The notes under the pieces are model-generated. The model searched no databases. It saw only the letters and a list, made by a program, of their open reading frames with translations, and was not told where the DNA came from. From Janthinobacterium tructae (GTDB taxonomy: Bacteria > Pseudomonadota > Gammaproteobacteria > Burkholderiales > Burkholderiaceae_D), in contig NZ_CP041185.1 in NCBI RefSeq assembly GCF_006517255.1, positions 1,798,001-1,862,000 on the forward strand: DNA of 64,000 nucleotides. Reading direction: 5' to 3'. The position numbers were made by a program, and so were the translations under genes. Position 1 is the stretch's first letter. Each line of letters begins with the position of its first letter. Shown one piece after another: positions 8,300 through 17,556 of this stretch.

Positions 8300-9001
8300 A
8301 TGAACGCATCCGCTCCAGCGCTGGCGCAGCGCGCCTTCCTGTTCGACATGGATGGCACGATCGTCGACAACATGGCCTTCCACACGACATCGTGGCTGGC
8401 GTTCTTTGAACGCCACGGCCATGCGCTGGATGCGGACGCCTTTTTCCGCGACACGGCAGGACGGCAGGGACACGAAATCATCGCCCAATACCTGGGCGCG
8501 GACGCCGACCACGTCACCCTGCTGGCTGAAAAGGAAGTCGTCTACCGCGAACTGTATGGCCCGCACCTGGCGACAGTCGCCGGTTTCGAACAGCTGATCA
8601 CCAGCGCGCGCCAGGCTGGCGTCGGGCTGGTGGTGGGCACGGCCGCGCCGGACGAGAACATCGCGTTCACGCTCGACGGCCTGGACCTGCGGCACCGCTT
8701 CGACGCCATCGTCGGCGCCGCCGACGTGGAACGGGGCAAGCCGCACCCGGACGTTTTCCTGAAAGGCGCGCTGCTGGCCGGCGCGCTGCCGCACAATTGC
8801 ATCGTCTTTGAAGACGCGCCCCTGGGCGTGGAAGCGGCGCGCCGTGCCGGCATGCGCGTCGTGGTACTCACCACCACCCTGCCGGCCGAAGCGTTTGCCG
8901 CCTTCGACAACGTGATTGCCATCGTGCCGGATTTCTCCGCACTCGACGTCGACGCACTGTTTGCCAGCGTGGCGCCAGCGCTGGCACCACATCATCAATA
9001 A
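8300..9001 (+). CDS. HAD-superfamily sugar-phosphatase / beta-phosphoglucomutase-like hydrolase
   Basis: This 233-residue cytosolic HAD-fold enzyme carries the nucleophile motif DMDGT (Asp16, Asp18), a cap domain after DNMAFH, motif II VVGTAAP, the Lys in RGKPHPDVF, and motif IV EDAPLGVEAARRAG. The pattern fits the beta-phosphoglucomutase/phosphoglycolate phosphatase group, which act on small phosphate esters. The exact substrate is not evident. It is 2 bases from the prfB stop and 18 bases before lysS, so the three are very likely one transcript. A housekeeping or metabolite-repair phosphatase is plausible. Confidence 0.85.
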   Translation: MNASAPALAQRAFLFDMDGTIVDNMAFHTTSWLAFFERHGHALDADAFFRDTAGRQGHEIIAQYLGADADHVTLLAEKEVVYRELYGPHLATVAGFEQLITSARQAGVGLVVGTAAPDENIAFTLDGLDLRHRFDAIVGAADVERGKPHPDVFLKGALLAGALPHNCIVFEDAPLGVEAARRAGMRVVVLTTTLPAEAFAAFDNVIAIVPDFSALDVDALFASVAPALAPHHQ

Positions 9002-9019
9002 TCACCAACGAAGAACACC

Positions 9020-10549
9020 ATGACTACGGATATCCAAGAACAAGCCGCCGCCCCCGATGAAAACAAGATCATCGCCGAGCGCCGCGTCAAGCTGGCCGCA
9101 CTGCGCGAACAAGGCATCGCCTTCCCGAACGATTTCCGCCCCGAGCACAAGGCGGCCGATCTGCACGCGCAATACGGCAGCAAGACGCGCGAAGAGCTGG
9201 AAGCCGAACCTGTCACCGTGGTGCTGGCCGGCCGCATGATGCTCAAGCGCGAAGCGGGCAAGAAAGCCGCTTTCGCCACCCTGCAAGACGCTTCCGGCCC
9301 GAAAGCCGACGGCCGCATCCAGATCTACGCCACCCTGGACCTCACCGGCGAAGCGGCCATGGCCGCCCTGCACCACTATGACCTGGGCGATATCCTGGGC
9401 GTGACGGGCACGCTGTTCAAGACCAAGACGGACGAACTGACCATCAAGGTCACGCAACTGCGCCTGATCACCAAGTCGCTGCGCCCGCTGCCGGACAAAT
9501 TCCACGGCCTGGCCGACCAGGAAACCAAGTACCGCCAGCGCTACGTCGACCTGATCATGAACGAAGAGACGCGCCGCACCTTCAAGGCACGTACCGCCGC
9601 CATCTCGTCGATCCGCCGCTTCATGGAAAAGAACGAGTTCATGGAAGTGGAAACGCCGATGCTGCACACCATCCCGGGCGGCGCGGCGGCAAAGCCATTC
9701 ATCACGCACCACAATGCGCTGGACATGCAGATGTTCCTGCGTATCGCGCCCGAGCTGTACCTGAAGCGCCTGGTCGTGGGCGGCTTTGACCGCGTGTTCG
9801 AGATCAACCGCAACTTCCGCAACGAAGGCGTGTCGATCCGTCACAACCCGGAATTTACGATGATGGAATTCTACGCGGCCTACACCGACTACAAATGGCT
9901 GATGGATTTTACCGAAGCCGTCATCCGCCAGGCCGCCATCGACGCGCACGGCACAGCCACCCTGACCTACGGCGGCCGCGAACTCGATCTGGCCAAGCCG
10001 TTCCACCGCCTGACCATCGTCGAAGCGATCAACAAGTACGCGCCGGGCTACACGCCGGAGCAGTTGAACGATGCGGAATTCATCAAGGAAGAGCTGAAGA
10101 AATTCGGCGTCAAGCCGTTCGCCACGGCCGGCCTGGGCGCGCTGCAACTGGCGCTGTTCGAAGAGACGGCGGAAGCGCAGCTGTGGGAACCGACCTACAT
10201 CATCGACTACCCTGTTGAAGTGTCGCCACTGGCGCGCGCTTCCGACACGGTGGCCGGCATCACCGAACGTTTTGAACTGTTCATGGTGGGCCGCGAGATC
10301 GCCAACGGCTTCTCCGAGTTGAACGATGCGGAAGACCAGTCGGCCCGCTTCCTGGCGCAAGTCGCCGCCAAGGACGCAGGCGATGAAGAGGCGATGTTCT
10401 ACGACGCCGATTACATCCGCGCGCTGGAATACGGCATGCCGCCAGCCGGCGGCTGCGGCATCGGCATCGACCGCCTGATGATGATCATCACGGATTCGCC
10501 GAACATCCGCGACGTCCTGCTGTTCCCGCATTTACGCCGCGAAGACTAA
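9020..10549 (+). CDS. lysS: Lysine--tRNA ligase, class II
   Basis: This 509-residue cytosolic class II aminoacyl-tRNA synthetase (E. coli LysS has 505) charges tRNA-Lys. An N-terminal OB-fold anticodon-binding domain (about residues 60-160) precedes the catalytic core. Motif 2 is [20 protein letters not shown] (about 270-289) and motif 3 is [13 protein letters not shown] (about 477-489). It is the last gene of the prfB-HAD-lysS unit, an order often seen in beta- and gammaproteobacteria, and it ends at a strong terminator. Nothing is unusual in the sequence. Confidence 0.97.
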   Translation: MTTDIQEQAAAPDENKIIAERRVKLAALREQGIAFPNDFRPEHKAADLHAQYGSKTREELEAEPVTVVLAGRMMLKREAGKKAAFATLQDASGPKADGRIQIYATLDLTGEAAMAALHHYDLGDILGVTGTLFKTKTDELTIKVTQLRLITKSLRPLPDKFHGLADQETKYRQRYVDLIMNEETRRTFKARTAAISSIRRFMEKNEFMEVETPMLHTIPGGAAAKPFITHHNALDMQMFLRIAPELYLKRLVVGGFDRVFEINRNFRNEGVSIRHNPEFTMMEFYAAYTDYKWLMDFTEAVIRQAAIDAHGTATLTYGGRELDLAKPFHRLTIVEAINKYAPGYTPEQLNDAEFIKEELKKFGVKPFATAGLGALQLALFEETAEAQLWEPTYIIDYPVEVSPLARASDTVAGITERFELFMVGREIANGFSELNDAEDQSARFLAQVAAKDAGDEEAMFYDADYIRALEYGMPPAGGCGIGIDRLMMIITDSPNIRDVLLFPHLRRED

Positions 10550-10572
10550 TCGCGGACGCAAACCAATAAAAC

Positions 10573-10604
10573 GCCGCCTGATTTTGCGATCAGGCGGCTT
10601 TTTT
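10573..10604 (+). terminator. Intrinsic terminator after lysS (possibly bidirectional)
   Basis: A ten-base perfect stem, GCCGCCTGAT (10573-10582) with ATCAGGCGGC (10589-10598), encloses a TTTGCG loop and is followed by six T. On the minus strand the same stem is followed by GTTTTATT, so it may also end the convergent catabolic operon whose last stop codon is 18 bases away. Confidence 0.92.
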
Positions 10605-10621
10605 ACGTCTGCCGCAGGCCG

Positions 10622-11623
10622 TCAATCAGCCAGGGTCACGCGCTGGTGGCTGCGGCTGGCCTGCTGCGCCGCCAATGCCGTGGCCAGCGCGCGCGTGCCG
10701 TCGTCGCCCGTGGCGGCCGGCTGCCCTTCGCCGCGCATGGCGCGCTGGAAGGCGCGCACCGAGCGCACGTACAGGTTTTCATGCTCGACGGGGATGTCGA
10801 TGCTGCCGCCGTCGCGCGTCAGGCAGATGCTGCCAACGGGGCGCTGCGTCATGACGCCGGTGGCGAAGATGGTGCCTTTGCTGCCGATGATTTCCACGCC
10901 GGACAGCGAATGCGGCGCGTTGTATGCGTCGTGTACCTGCACCAGGGTACCGTTGTCGAACTCGATGACGGCCATCAGGCCTTCCTCCAGCCCGGCCACC
11001 GTCATGCCGCCGCTGGTGGCGCAGGCCGTGACGTGGCGCGGCTCCGAATCGAGCAGGAAGCGCAAGGTGTCGACGTCGTGCACGAACATGTCGAGCGTGA
11101 CGCCGCCCGACTCCGGCGCGTCCAGGCGCCAGCCGCGCAGGTGCTGCGGCAGGTTGTTCGCGTGCAGCACGCGGCAATACAGGGGCTGGCCGATCTCGCC
11201 CGCGCGTATCAGTTCGCGCACCTTGCCGTGGCTGGCGGCGTTGCGCAGGTGATGGTTAATCCCCAGCACCACGCCCGCTTCGGCGCAGCCGTCGACCATG
11301 CGGCGGGCGTCCTCCAGGTTCAGCGCCAGCGGCTTTTCGCACAGCACGTGCTTGCCGGCGCGCGCCGCCTGCAAGGTTTGCGACATATGCCATTCGTTGG
11401 TGGTGCTGATGTACACGGCGTCCGCGCCCGGATGCGCGAGCGCCGCATCGAGGTCGGTATAGCTGGCGGCGATGCCGAATTGCGCGGCAAAGGCGGCGCC
11501 GCGCGCAGCGTCCCGGCTGACCACGGCCAGCACTTCCGCATCGCCCTGCTGGCCGATTGCGTCGACCATCCATTCGCGCGCCACGGTGCTGGCGCCGACC
11601 AAAATCCATCCGATCTTCTTCAT
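10622..11623 (-). CDS. Gfo/Idh/MocA-family NAD(P)-dependent oxidoreductase
   Basis: This 333-residue dehydrogenase has an N-terminal Rossmann domain (WILVGASTVAREWM at the start, then AVVSRD) and the family motif CEKPLALN (about residues 95-102), whose Lys takes part in catalysis. It also has the C-terminal alpha/beta domain with GGVTLDMFVHDVDTLRFLL. Members oxidise or reduce sugars, inositols, amino-inositols or their derivatives. It is the last gene of the LacI-associated operon, 12 bases after the porin gene. The position suggests it handles the imported compound or an early intermediate. The substrate is not known. Confidence 0.88.
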   Translation of the reverse strand: MKKIGWILVGASTVAREWMVDAIGQQGDAEVLAVVSRDAARGAAFAAQFGIAASYTDLDAALAHPGADAVYISTTNEWHMSQTLQAARAGKHVLCEKPLALNLEDARRMVDGCAEAGVVLGINHHLRNAASHGKVRELIRAGEIGQPLYCRVLHANNLPQHLRGWRLDAPESGGVTLDMFVHDVDTLRFLLDSEPRHVTACATSGGMTVAGLEEGLMAVIEFDNGTLVQVHDAYNAPHSLSGVEIIGSKGTIFATGVMTQRPVGSICLTRDGGSIDIPVEHENLYVRSVRAFQRAMRGEGQPAATGDDGTRALATALAAQQASRSHQRVTLAD

Positions 11624-11635
11624 TCGATTCTCCCG

Positions 11636-12658
11636 TTAAAAAGTGTGGCGCAGGCCGAGGTTCCAGGCCCGGTTGCCGGTACCGTTGTCGGTGGCGTTGC
11701 CTACCAGGTAGGCGGCGCCGTTGCGGTTGTCGATATGCGCATAGGCCGCATACAAGGTGCTGCGCTTCGACAGCGCATACGTGTAGCCGATGCCGATCTG
11801 CGCAGCGTCGCCGTTGGCGGCGCGCCGGTCGTCGCGCCGCACGTACGAGAACAACACGCGGTGCGGGCCAAAAGGCACGGTGGCGCCCAGCATCAGGTCC
11901 GCGCTGTCGACCGTGGTGGCGGCGCCCGCCGTGCTCTTGCTGACGGCCACGGCGCCATGCGCCTTGACCACGCCGAAGTCCCAGGTGGCCCCCAGCACCG
12001 TGTTCCTCGCCGTCCCCGCCACCAGCGCGCTTGACAGGGTATTGGCGTCCTGGTGCGCCATGCGCAGGTACAGCGGCCCGCTGGCATAGGTGGCCGCCGC
12101 GCCGGCGTAGCGCCTGGCCGAGGCGTCGCCCGGCACTTCGCCGAAGCCGTATGCCAGTTCGCCGGAGAGGCCCCCGCGCACGGGTGAGCTGTAGGTGATG
12201 CTGTTGTCGACCCGGCTGATGTATCCGGCCGTAAAGACATTGCTCATCCTGCCCGCAAACCCCAGGTAAAACGGGTCCAGCGCGCCCAGGCTGCTATCGA
12301 TGAAGGTGTACTGGCGGCCCAGGCGCAGCTTGCCCGCCGCGCCGGCGAGGCCGACGAAGGCCTGGCGCCCGAACAGCAGGCCGCCCTGGGCCGAAGCGCC
12401 CGTGTCGGCCAGGATGCCCGCATCCATCGTAAAGATCGCCGTCATGCCGCCGCCCAGGTCTTCGCTGCCTTTGAAACCGAGCCGCGAACCGTTGGCGATG
12501 CCGCTGGTCACCTTGAGCACCCTGCCGCCGGCGCCGCCGCTCTCGGACACCACGCCCAGGTCCGCGATGCCGTACATGGTCACGTTCGACTGCGCCGAGC
12601 ACAGGCCGCCGCAGGCGCCCGCGCCGATGATCATTGCTCCTACTACCTTGTTCTTCAT
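11636..12658 (-). CDS. Gram-negative general porin (OmpC/OmpF-like, betaproteobacterial type)
   Basis: This 340-residue outer-membrane protein has a signal peptide ending near CSAQS, then the typical opening NVTMYGIADLGV, SRLGFKGSEDLGGGM near residue 58 and GRQAFVGL near 97. Alternating hydrophobic strands run throughout and it ends in Phe (LRHTF), the Bam-recognition signature. It is the trimeric 16-strand porin type common in Burkholderiales. It lies inside the catabolic operon (35 bases after the dehydrogenase, 12 before the oxidoreductase), so it probably admits the same substrate across the outer membrane. Confidence 0.9.
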   Translation of the reverse strand: MKNKVVGAMIIGAGACGGLCSAQSNVTMYGIADLGVVSESGGAGGRVLKVTSGIANGSRLGFKGSEDLGGGMTAIFTMDAGILADTGASAQGGLLFGRQAFVGLAGAAGKLRLGRQYTFIDSSLGALDPFYLGFAGRMSNVFTAGYISRVDNSITYSSPVRGGLSGELAYGFGEVPGDASARRYAGAAATYASGPLYLRMAHQDANTLSSALVAGTARNTVLGATWDFGVVKAHGAVAVSKSTAGAATTVDSADLMLGATVPFGPHRVLFSYVRRDDRRAANGDAAQIGIGYTYALSKRSTLYAAYAHIDNRNGAAYLVGNATDNGTGNRAWNLGLRHTF

Positions 12659-12693
12659 GTCTTGCCCTGTCTGTCTTTTGATGGAAACTGCGC

Positions 12694-13653
12694 CTAGCTC
12701 ACCAGGTGGCGCGGACGCTCGCCGCGCAGGCCGGCCAGCAGGTTGTCCACCGCCTGCTGCGCCATGGCGTAGCGCGTTTCGTGCGTGGCCGAGCCGATAT
12801 GCGGCAGCGCCACCACATTGGCCATGCCCGGCAGCGGATTGTCCGGCGCCAGCGGTTCGCGCTCGAACACGTCGAGACCGGCGCCGTGGATGGTGCCCTG
12901 CTGCAGCGCCTCGATCAGCGCCGCCTCGTCGACGATGCGCCCGCGCGAACCGTTGATGAAGATGGCGCCGGGGCGCATCAGCGCGAACTCGCGACGGCCT
13001 ATCATGCGCTCCGTCTGCGCCGTCAGCGGCAGCACCACGCAGACGAAATCCGACTTGGCCAGCAAGTGATCGAGCGCCACCTGGCGCGCACCCAGCGCCG
13101 CGTCCACCTCGGGCACCGCCTCGCCATTCACGTACAGCACCTGCATGCCGAAGCCCAGCGCGGCGCGGCGGGCGACGGCGCGGCCGATGCGGCCCATGCC
13201 CAGCATGCCGATGGTCTTGCCGTGCACGTTGACGCCATACTGGCTTTCGCCCACGCTGCGCGTCCAGCGCCCCGCCTTGACGAATTCGGCCAGTTCGACG
13301 ACGCGCCGCGCGCTGGCGAGTATCAGCGCGAAGATCGTGTCGGCTGTCGTTTCCGTCAGCACGTCCGGTGTATTGGCCAGCAGGATGCCCCGTTCGCGCA
13401 GGTAATCGACGTCGAACTGGTCAACGCCCACCGAAATGGTGGAAATGATGTGCAGGTCCAAGGCCGGGTCCAGCAGTGCACGGTCCAGGCGCACGCTGGC
13501 GCCCAGCAAGCCGTGCGCGCCGCGGATGGCGTCGGCGAACGCGGCGCGGTTGCCCGCATCGATCGCCTCGAAGTACGTCACCTCGCATTCGGCGCGCAGG
13601 CGCGCCAGCAAAGGTTCGGCCAGTTTTTTATAGACAACCACATGTTTTTTCAC
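12694..13653 (-). CDS. D-2-hydroxyacid dehydrogenase (2-ketogluconate / hydroxypyruvate reductase type)
   Basis: This 319-residue NAD(P)-dependent dehydrogenase resembles GhrB/TkrA. The GTG at 13653 was chosen for its AGGAG 8 bases upstream; an ATG four codons later lacks a ribosome site. The nucleotide-binding motif GMGRIGRAVARR lies near residue 150. The catalytic set is visible as Arg in INGSRGRIVDEAAL, Glu in DVFEREPL and His in ALPHIGSATHETR. Family enzymes reduce 2-ketogluconate, glyoxylate or hydroxypyruvate. It sits between the sugar kinase and porin genes, which favours a keto-sugar-acid substrate, but this is inferred from context. Confidence 0.85.
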   Translation of the reverse strand: MKKHVVVYKKLAEPLLARLRAECEVTYFEAIDAGNRAAFADAIRGAHGLLGASVRLDRALLDPALDLHIISTISVGVDQFDVDYLRERGILLANTPDVLTETTADTIFALILASARRVVELAEFVKAGRWTRSVGESQYGVNVHGKTIGMLGMGRIGRAVARRAALGFGMQVLYVNGEAVPEVDAALGARQVALDHLLAKSDFVCVVLPLTAQTERMIGRREFALMRPGAIFINGSRGRIVDEAALIEALQQGTIHGAGLDVFEREPLAPDNPLPGMANVVALPHIGSATHETRYAMAQQAVDNLLAGLRGERPRHLVS

Positions 13654-13673
13654 GCGTATTTCTCCTGTTCGGT

Positions 13674-14660
13674 TCAAGATTGGACCAGCGCGTCGAGCTG
13701 GGCGCGGGTTGGCAAGCCTTCCATGTCGCCGGCCACCTGGATGGCGAAGGCGCCGACCCGGTTGCCGCGCCGTACGGCCTGCGCCAGCGGCAAGCCTTCC
13801 AGCAAGGCGCTGACCAGGCCAGCCGCGAAGCCATCGCCGGCACCCACCGTGTCGACCACATTGGCCACGCGCTCGCCCGGCACCACGCCGCTGTCGCCAT
13901 CGGCCGTGCGGTAATACGCGCCCTCGGCGCCCAGCTTGATGACCACCAGCCGCGCGCCCTGTTGCAAATAAAAGCCGGCGATGTCGTGCGGCAGCTCGTG
14001 GCCGGTGAGGATTTTTCCTTCGCCCAGGCCGGGCAGCACCCAGTCCGCCTTGCAGGCGAGCCGGTTGACCTGTTCGACCATGACGGCTTGCGAGGGCCAC
14101 AGCGTGGGCCGCAGGTTCGGGTCGAACGACACGGTGCGGCCATGCTCGCGCATGAAGTCGATGGCCTGGCCGGCGAACGCCAGGCTGGTCTCGGACAGCG
14201 CCGCCGCCACGCCCGTGGCGTGCAGATGGCGCGCGGACAGAAAATAGGCGGGGTCGAAGTGCTCGGGCGCCAGCCGGCTGGCGGCGGAACCCTTGCGGAA
14301 GTATTCGACCATCGGGTCGGCGCCATTTTCAGCCCGGGCCTTGAGCTGAAAGGCGCTGGTCTGGCCGGCGACGATGACGACCCGGCTGCAATCGACACCC
14401 TCGGCCTGCACGCTGGCGCGGATGAAGCGGCCGAACGAATCGTCGCCCACCCGGCTCAGCCAGCCGACCTTCAAGCCCAGGCGTGCCAGGCCGATGGCGA
14501 CATTCGTCTCGGCGCCGGCCAGGCGGCGCGTAAAGTGCGCCACGGCCGCCAGGTCGCCCGTTTCCTCGGCAACGAACATCGCCATCGCTTCGCCGTAGGT
14601 GACGACGTCGAGCGCGTGCCCCCCTTGAATTTCCTTTTGGCGCAGTTCTTGTTCCATCAT
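13674..14660 (-). CDS. PfkB-family sugar kinase, 2-keto-3-deoxygluconate kinase-like
   Basis: This 328-residue ribokinase-fold enzyme starts at the double ATG 14658-14660/14655-14657, overlapping the upstream isomerase stop. It shows the PfkB opening DVVTYGEAMAMF, the substrate-side GGAETNVA-like stretch (LAGAETNVAIGLARLG) and the signature DTVGAGDGFAAG near residue 270, whose Asp is the catalytic base. Overall it is closest to KdgK, which phosphorylates 2-keto-3-deoxygluconate before Entner-Doudoroff cleavage. No KDPG aldolase gene is in the window, so the product would enter central metabolism elsewhere. Other keto-sugar substrates remain possible. Confidence 0.82.
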   Translation of the reverse strand: MMEQELRQKEIQGGHALDVVTYGEAMAMFVAEETGDLAAVAHFTRRLAGAETNVAIGLARLGLKVGWLSRVGDDSFGRFIRASVQAEGVDCSRVVIVAGQTSAFQLKARAENGADPMVEYFRKGSAASRLAPEHFDPAYFLSARHLHATGVAAALSETSLAFAGQAIDFMREHGRTVSFDPNLRPTLWPSQAVMVEQVNRLACKADWVLPGLGEGKILTGHELPHDIAGFYLQQGARLVVIKLGAEGAYYRTADGDSGVVPGERVANVVDTVGAGDGFAAGLVSALLEGLPLAQAVRRGNRVGAFAIQVAGDMEGLPTRAQLDALVQS

Positions 14661-15403
14661 GCAGCCTCCAGCATCTGGATGTAGCGGCCCGTTTCGGCCA
14701 CCAGGTCGACGCCTTCGAGCGGGAATTCGATGGCCCGCTGCACGCCCGGCGCGAAGTGCGCGAAGACGGCGCGCCAGGTGGGATCGGCCTCGGAAACGGC
14801 GCACGCCGACAGCCGGCCCGCGTCCTCCAGGACGGCCTTGCAGTGCACATAGCGCACGTACGGCGCCAGCAGGCGCGCCGCCTGCTGCGCGTCCTCGCCC
14901 ACCCAGCGCCAGTTGCCGATGTCGAAGGTCAGCCCCACCGGCAGCCCGGCTTCGCGCGCCGCCGCCAGGAAGCGCGCCAGCGCCGCCAGCGCGCCGCCAT
15001 GGGCCGTCTGGTCGTTTTCCACCAGCAGCGCCACGGGCGCCGCCGCCAGTTGGGCCTTCAAGTCCGCCAGTTCCGGCGCGGCCGGGTAGTGGCCCAGCGA
15101 CACCTTCAGATAGCGCGCCCCCAGGCGCGCCGCCTCGTCCAGCATCTGCTGCAGCAGTTCGTGCCGCGGCAGCCCGTCCGTGCCCCACAATTCGATGGGC
15201 GTGGAATACACCGAGTACAGGCCGCGCGCGGCCACCGCCGCGCCCATGCGCGCCAGGTCCGGCAAGTCGGAGGTAAACAGTTCGCGGCGGATCTCGATGC
15301 CGGCGCCGCCCGCATCGGCCACCACGTCGATGAAATGGCTTTGCCCCAGCTGCCTTACCCTGCTTGCGCCATAGGCCGACGCCGCCACCAGGACGGGGCT
15401 CAT
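14657..15403 (-). CDS. Sugar phosphate isomerase/epimerase-like TIM-barrel protein
   Basis: This 248-residue protein of the xylose-isomerase-like TIM-barrel superfamily contains GIEIRREL near the start, LKVSLGHYP near residue 100, ALLVENDQT (metal Glu), VGLTFDIGNW and YVHCKAV (metal Asp and His positions). The ATG at 15403 overlaps the ABC ATPase stop (ATGA) and gives the usual family length. An upstream in-frame start would add 28 unrelated residues. Members include IolE-, MocC- and hydroxypyruvate-isomerase-like enzymes. It probably isomerises or dehydrates the imported sugar derivative. The reaction is not assignable from sequence alone. Confidence 0.8.
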   Translation of the reverse strand: MSPVLVAASAYGASRVRQLGQSHFIDVVADAGGAGIEIRRELFTSDLPDLARMGAAVAARGLYSVYSTPIELWGTDGLPRHELLQQMLDEAARLGARYLKVSLGHYPAAPELADLKAQLAAAPVALLVENDQTAHGGALAALARFLAAAREAGLPVGLTFDIGNWRWVGEDAQQAARLLAPYVRYVHCKAVLEDAGRLSACAVSEADPTWRAVFAHFAPGVQRAIEFPLEGVDLVAETGRYIQMLEAA

Positions 15404-16134
15404 TTGATCGCTCCCGCGCCGACGAACTGGCGCGCTTCGGGCGTTTGCGGGTTGCTGAAAAACGCTTCCGACGGTCCGCTTTCCCACACCAATCCCTGGT
15501 GCATGAAGACGGTGACGTCGGCCATGCGCCGCGCGAACTCCATCTCGTGCGTCACCAGCAGCATCGTCATGCCGGCCTGCGCCAGCTCTTCCATCACCTT
15601 CAGCACTTCCTGCGTCAGTTCCGGGTCGAGCGCCGACGTGACTTCGTCGAACAGCATCACCTGCGGTTCCATCGCCAGCGAACGGGCGATCGCCACGCGC
15701 TGCTGCTGGCCGCCCGACAGCTGCTCGGGATAGGCCTCGCGCTTGTGGTCCAGGCCCACCTGCTTGAGCACGCGCAGCGCCGTGGCGCGGCCCTGCGCGT
15801 CGGGCACCTTCTTGACGATGCGCGGCGCCAGCATGACGTTCTCTTCCACCGTCAGGTGGGGGAACAGGTTGTAGCTCTGGAAGACCATGCCGACATCCTT
15901 GCGCAAGTCGAGCAGATGCTCCTGGCGCGCCGTCAGCGTATGGCCTGCCACGACGATGCTGCCGCTGTCGATGGTTTCCAGGCCGTTGATACAGCGCAGC
16001 ATGGTGCTCTTGCCGGAGCCGCTGCGGCCGATCACGGCGATCACCTGGCCCCGCTCGACGGCGAACGAAACGCCCTTGAGCACATGATTGGCGCCGAAGC
16101 TCTTGCTGATATTGTCGATTTCAACGATGGGCAT
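15400..16134 (-). CDS. Polar amino acid-type ABC transporter ATP-binding protein
   Basis: This 244-residue ATPase is of the GlnQ/HisP group. Walker A is GRSGSGKST (about 36-44), the Q-loop is VFQSYNLFP, the signature is LSGGQQQRVAIA, Walker B is VMLFDEVTSALDPE and the switch His is in LVTHE. It overlaps the permease gene upstream by 14 bases and the isomerase gene downstream by 4, so it is firmly inside the operon. ATPases of this group normally power uptake of polar amino acids, opines or Amadori compounds, which is notable next to sugar-catabolic genes. Confidence 0.93.
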   Translation of the reverse strand: MPIVEIDNISKSFGANHVLKGVSFAVERGQVIAVIGRSGSGKSTMLRCINGLETIDSGSIVVAGHTLTARQEHLLDLRKDVGMVFQSYNLFPHLTVEENVMLAPRIVKKVPDAQGRATALRVLKQVGLDHKREAYPEQLSGGQQQRVAIARSLAMEPQVMLFDEVTSALDPELTQEVLKVMEELAQAGMTMLLVTHEMEFARRMADVTVFMHQGLVWESGPSEAFFSNPQTPEARQFVGAGAIK

Positions 16135-16771
16135 GGAATTTCCTTTCCAGTGAATGGCTGTAGCGCGACAGCGGATAGCACATCGCGAAGTAGATCAGGG
16201 CGACGACGGGGAAGACGATGAAAGGCAGGAAGGTCGCGTTGCTGACCAGCTGCCCTGCGCGCGTCAGTTCCACCACGCCGATGATCGAGGTGATCGAGGT
16301 ATTCTTGATGATCTGCACCATGAAGCCCACCGTCGGCGGCAGCGAATGGCGCAGCGCCTGCGGCAGGATGACGTAGCGCAGCTGCTGGTAGCGGTTCAGC
16401 GCCAGCGCGGCCGATGCTTCCCACTGCTGCCGCTGCACGCCTTCGATGCAGCCGCGCCAGATCTCGCCCAGGTAGGCGCTGGCAAAGATCGTCATCGCCG
16501 CGCCGGCCGCGACGATCGGCGACAGCTTGTAGCCAAACAGAGCCAGGCCGTAATAGGTGAGGAACAGCACGATCAGCACCGGCGTGCCCTGGACCAGCTG
16601 GATGTACAGGGCGCTGATGAAGCGCAGGAACGGGCTGCGCGCCGTGCGCAGCAGCGCCACCGCGAAGCCGGCGATGCCGCCCGTGATGAAGACGAGCAGC
16701 GACAGGCCGATGGTCCAGCGCGTGGCCTCGAGCAGAAATTGCAGGTTATCCCAGGAAAAGTCACTGATCAT
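16121..16771 (-). CDS. Polar amino acid-type ABC transporter permease (second subunit)
   Basis: This 216-residue inner-membrane protein of the His/Glu/Gln/Arg/opine permease family (HisM/GlnP type) has about five membrane spans. The EAA-like loop, EASAALALNRYQQLRYVILPQA, lies around residues 118-139. It starts 1 base after the stop of the first permease and overlaps the ATPase gene by 14 bases. With the other permease it would form a heterodimeric channel. Nothing in the sequence fixes the substrate. Confidence 0.9.
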   Translation of the reverse strand: MISDFSWDNLQFLLEATRWTIGLSLLVFITGGIAGFAVALLRTARSPFLRFISALYIQLVQGTPVLIVLFLTYYGLALFGYKLSPIVAAGAAMTIFASAYLGEIWRGCIEGVQRQQWEASAALALNRYQQLRYVILPQALRHSLPPTVGFMVQIIKNTSITSIIGVVELTRAGQLVSNATFLPFIVFPVVALIYFAMCYPLSRYSHSLERKFHAHR

Positions 16772-16772
16772 G

Positions 16773-17465
16773 TCATGCTCCCATGCGCACCGCGCCCAGA
16801 CGGCGGCGGCGTTTGAAGACGATCTGGCCCAGTACCCAGAAGCTGAAGCGGAACAACAGGGCCAGCAGGATGTACAGCACCATCACGACGATGTAGATCT
16901 CGAAGCTGCGGAAGGTTTCCGAGTCGAGCAGGTGCGCGGCGGCGGTCAGCTCTTCGGCGGAAATGGCCGATACCACGCTCGAGGCGAGCATCATCAAGGT
17001 GAACTGGCTGGCCAGCGCGGGATACACTTTTTCCAGCGCCGGCAGCAGCACCACATGGCGCATCACTTGCCAGCGCGTCATGCCCAGCGCCTGCGCCGCC
17101 TCCAGCTGCGACGGATGCACGGCGCCGATGCCGGCGCGCACGATTTCCGCCGCATAGGCACCCAGGTTGACCGTCATGGCGACGAGCGCGGCGCCGTTGG
17201 CGTCGAGTTGCAGGCCCAGCGACGGCAAGCCAAAGTAGATGATGAACAGCTGCACCAGGAACGGCGTGCTGCGGATGATCTCGACATACGCGCGCACCAC
17301 GGCGCGGGCATAGGCGGGACCATTCTTCAGGATGACGGCGGCGCACACGCCCACCGCCAGGCCCAGCACCATCGCCAGGGCGCTCAGGCGTATCGTCAGT
17401 GCCGCGCCCCACAACAGGCGGTCCAGCGATTGCATGACGAGTTCGAAATGAAATTCATACGGCAT
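16773..17465 (-). CDS. Polar amino acid-type ABC transporter permease (first subunit)
   Basis: This 230-residue inner-membrane permease is of the same family as its downstream partner. It opens MPYEFHFELVMQSLDRLLWG, and the EAA loop LEAAQALGMTRWQVMRHVVLPA-like segment lies near residue 125. The ATG at 17465 was preferred over an upstream in-frame start because AAGGAG lies 6 bases before it and the extension encodes no family residues. It follows the binding-protein gene by 91 bases, a gap holding a palindromic hairpin. Confidence 0.9.
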   Translation of the reverse strand: MPYEFHFELVMQSLDRLLWGAALTIRLSALAMVLGLAVGVCAAVILKNGPAYARAVVRAYVEIIRSTPFLVQLFIIYFGLPSLGLQLDANGAALVAMTVNLGAYAAEIVRAGIGAVHPSQLEAAQALGMTRWQVMRHVVLLPALEKVYPALASQFTLMMLASSVVSAISAEELTAAAHLLDSETFRSFEIYIVVMVLYILLALLFRFSFWVLGQIVFKRRRRLGAVRMGA

Positions 17466-17500
17466 ACTCAACTCCTTGTCTACGTGCGCATCCCCGGCGA

Positions 17501-17516
17501 CGCCACCATGGTGGCG
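17501..17516. repeat. Palindrome between binding-protein and permease genes
   Basis: CGCCACCATGGTGGCG is a perfect 16-base palindrome in the 91-base gap. No T-run follows it on the minus strand, so it is not a standard terminator. As an RNA hairpin it could protect the upstream binding-protein message from 3' decay and so raise its level. That role is an inference. Confidence 0.45.
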
Positions 17517-17556
17517 CGCCGTACGGACCAACACTTTTCCAGTGCGGCTTGTGGTA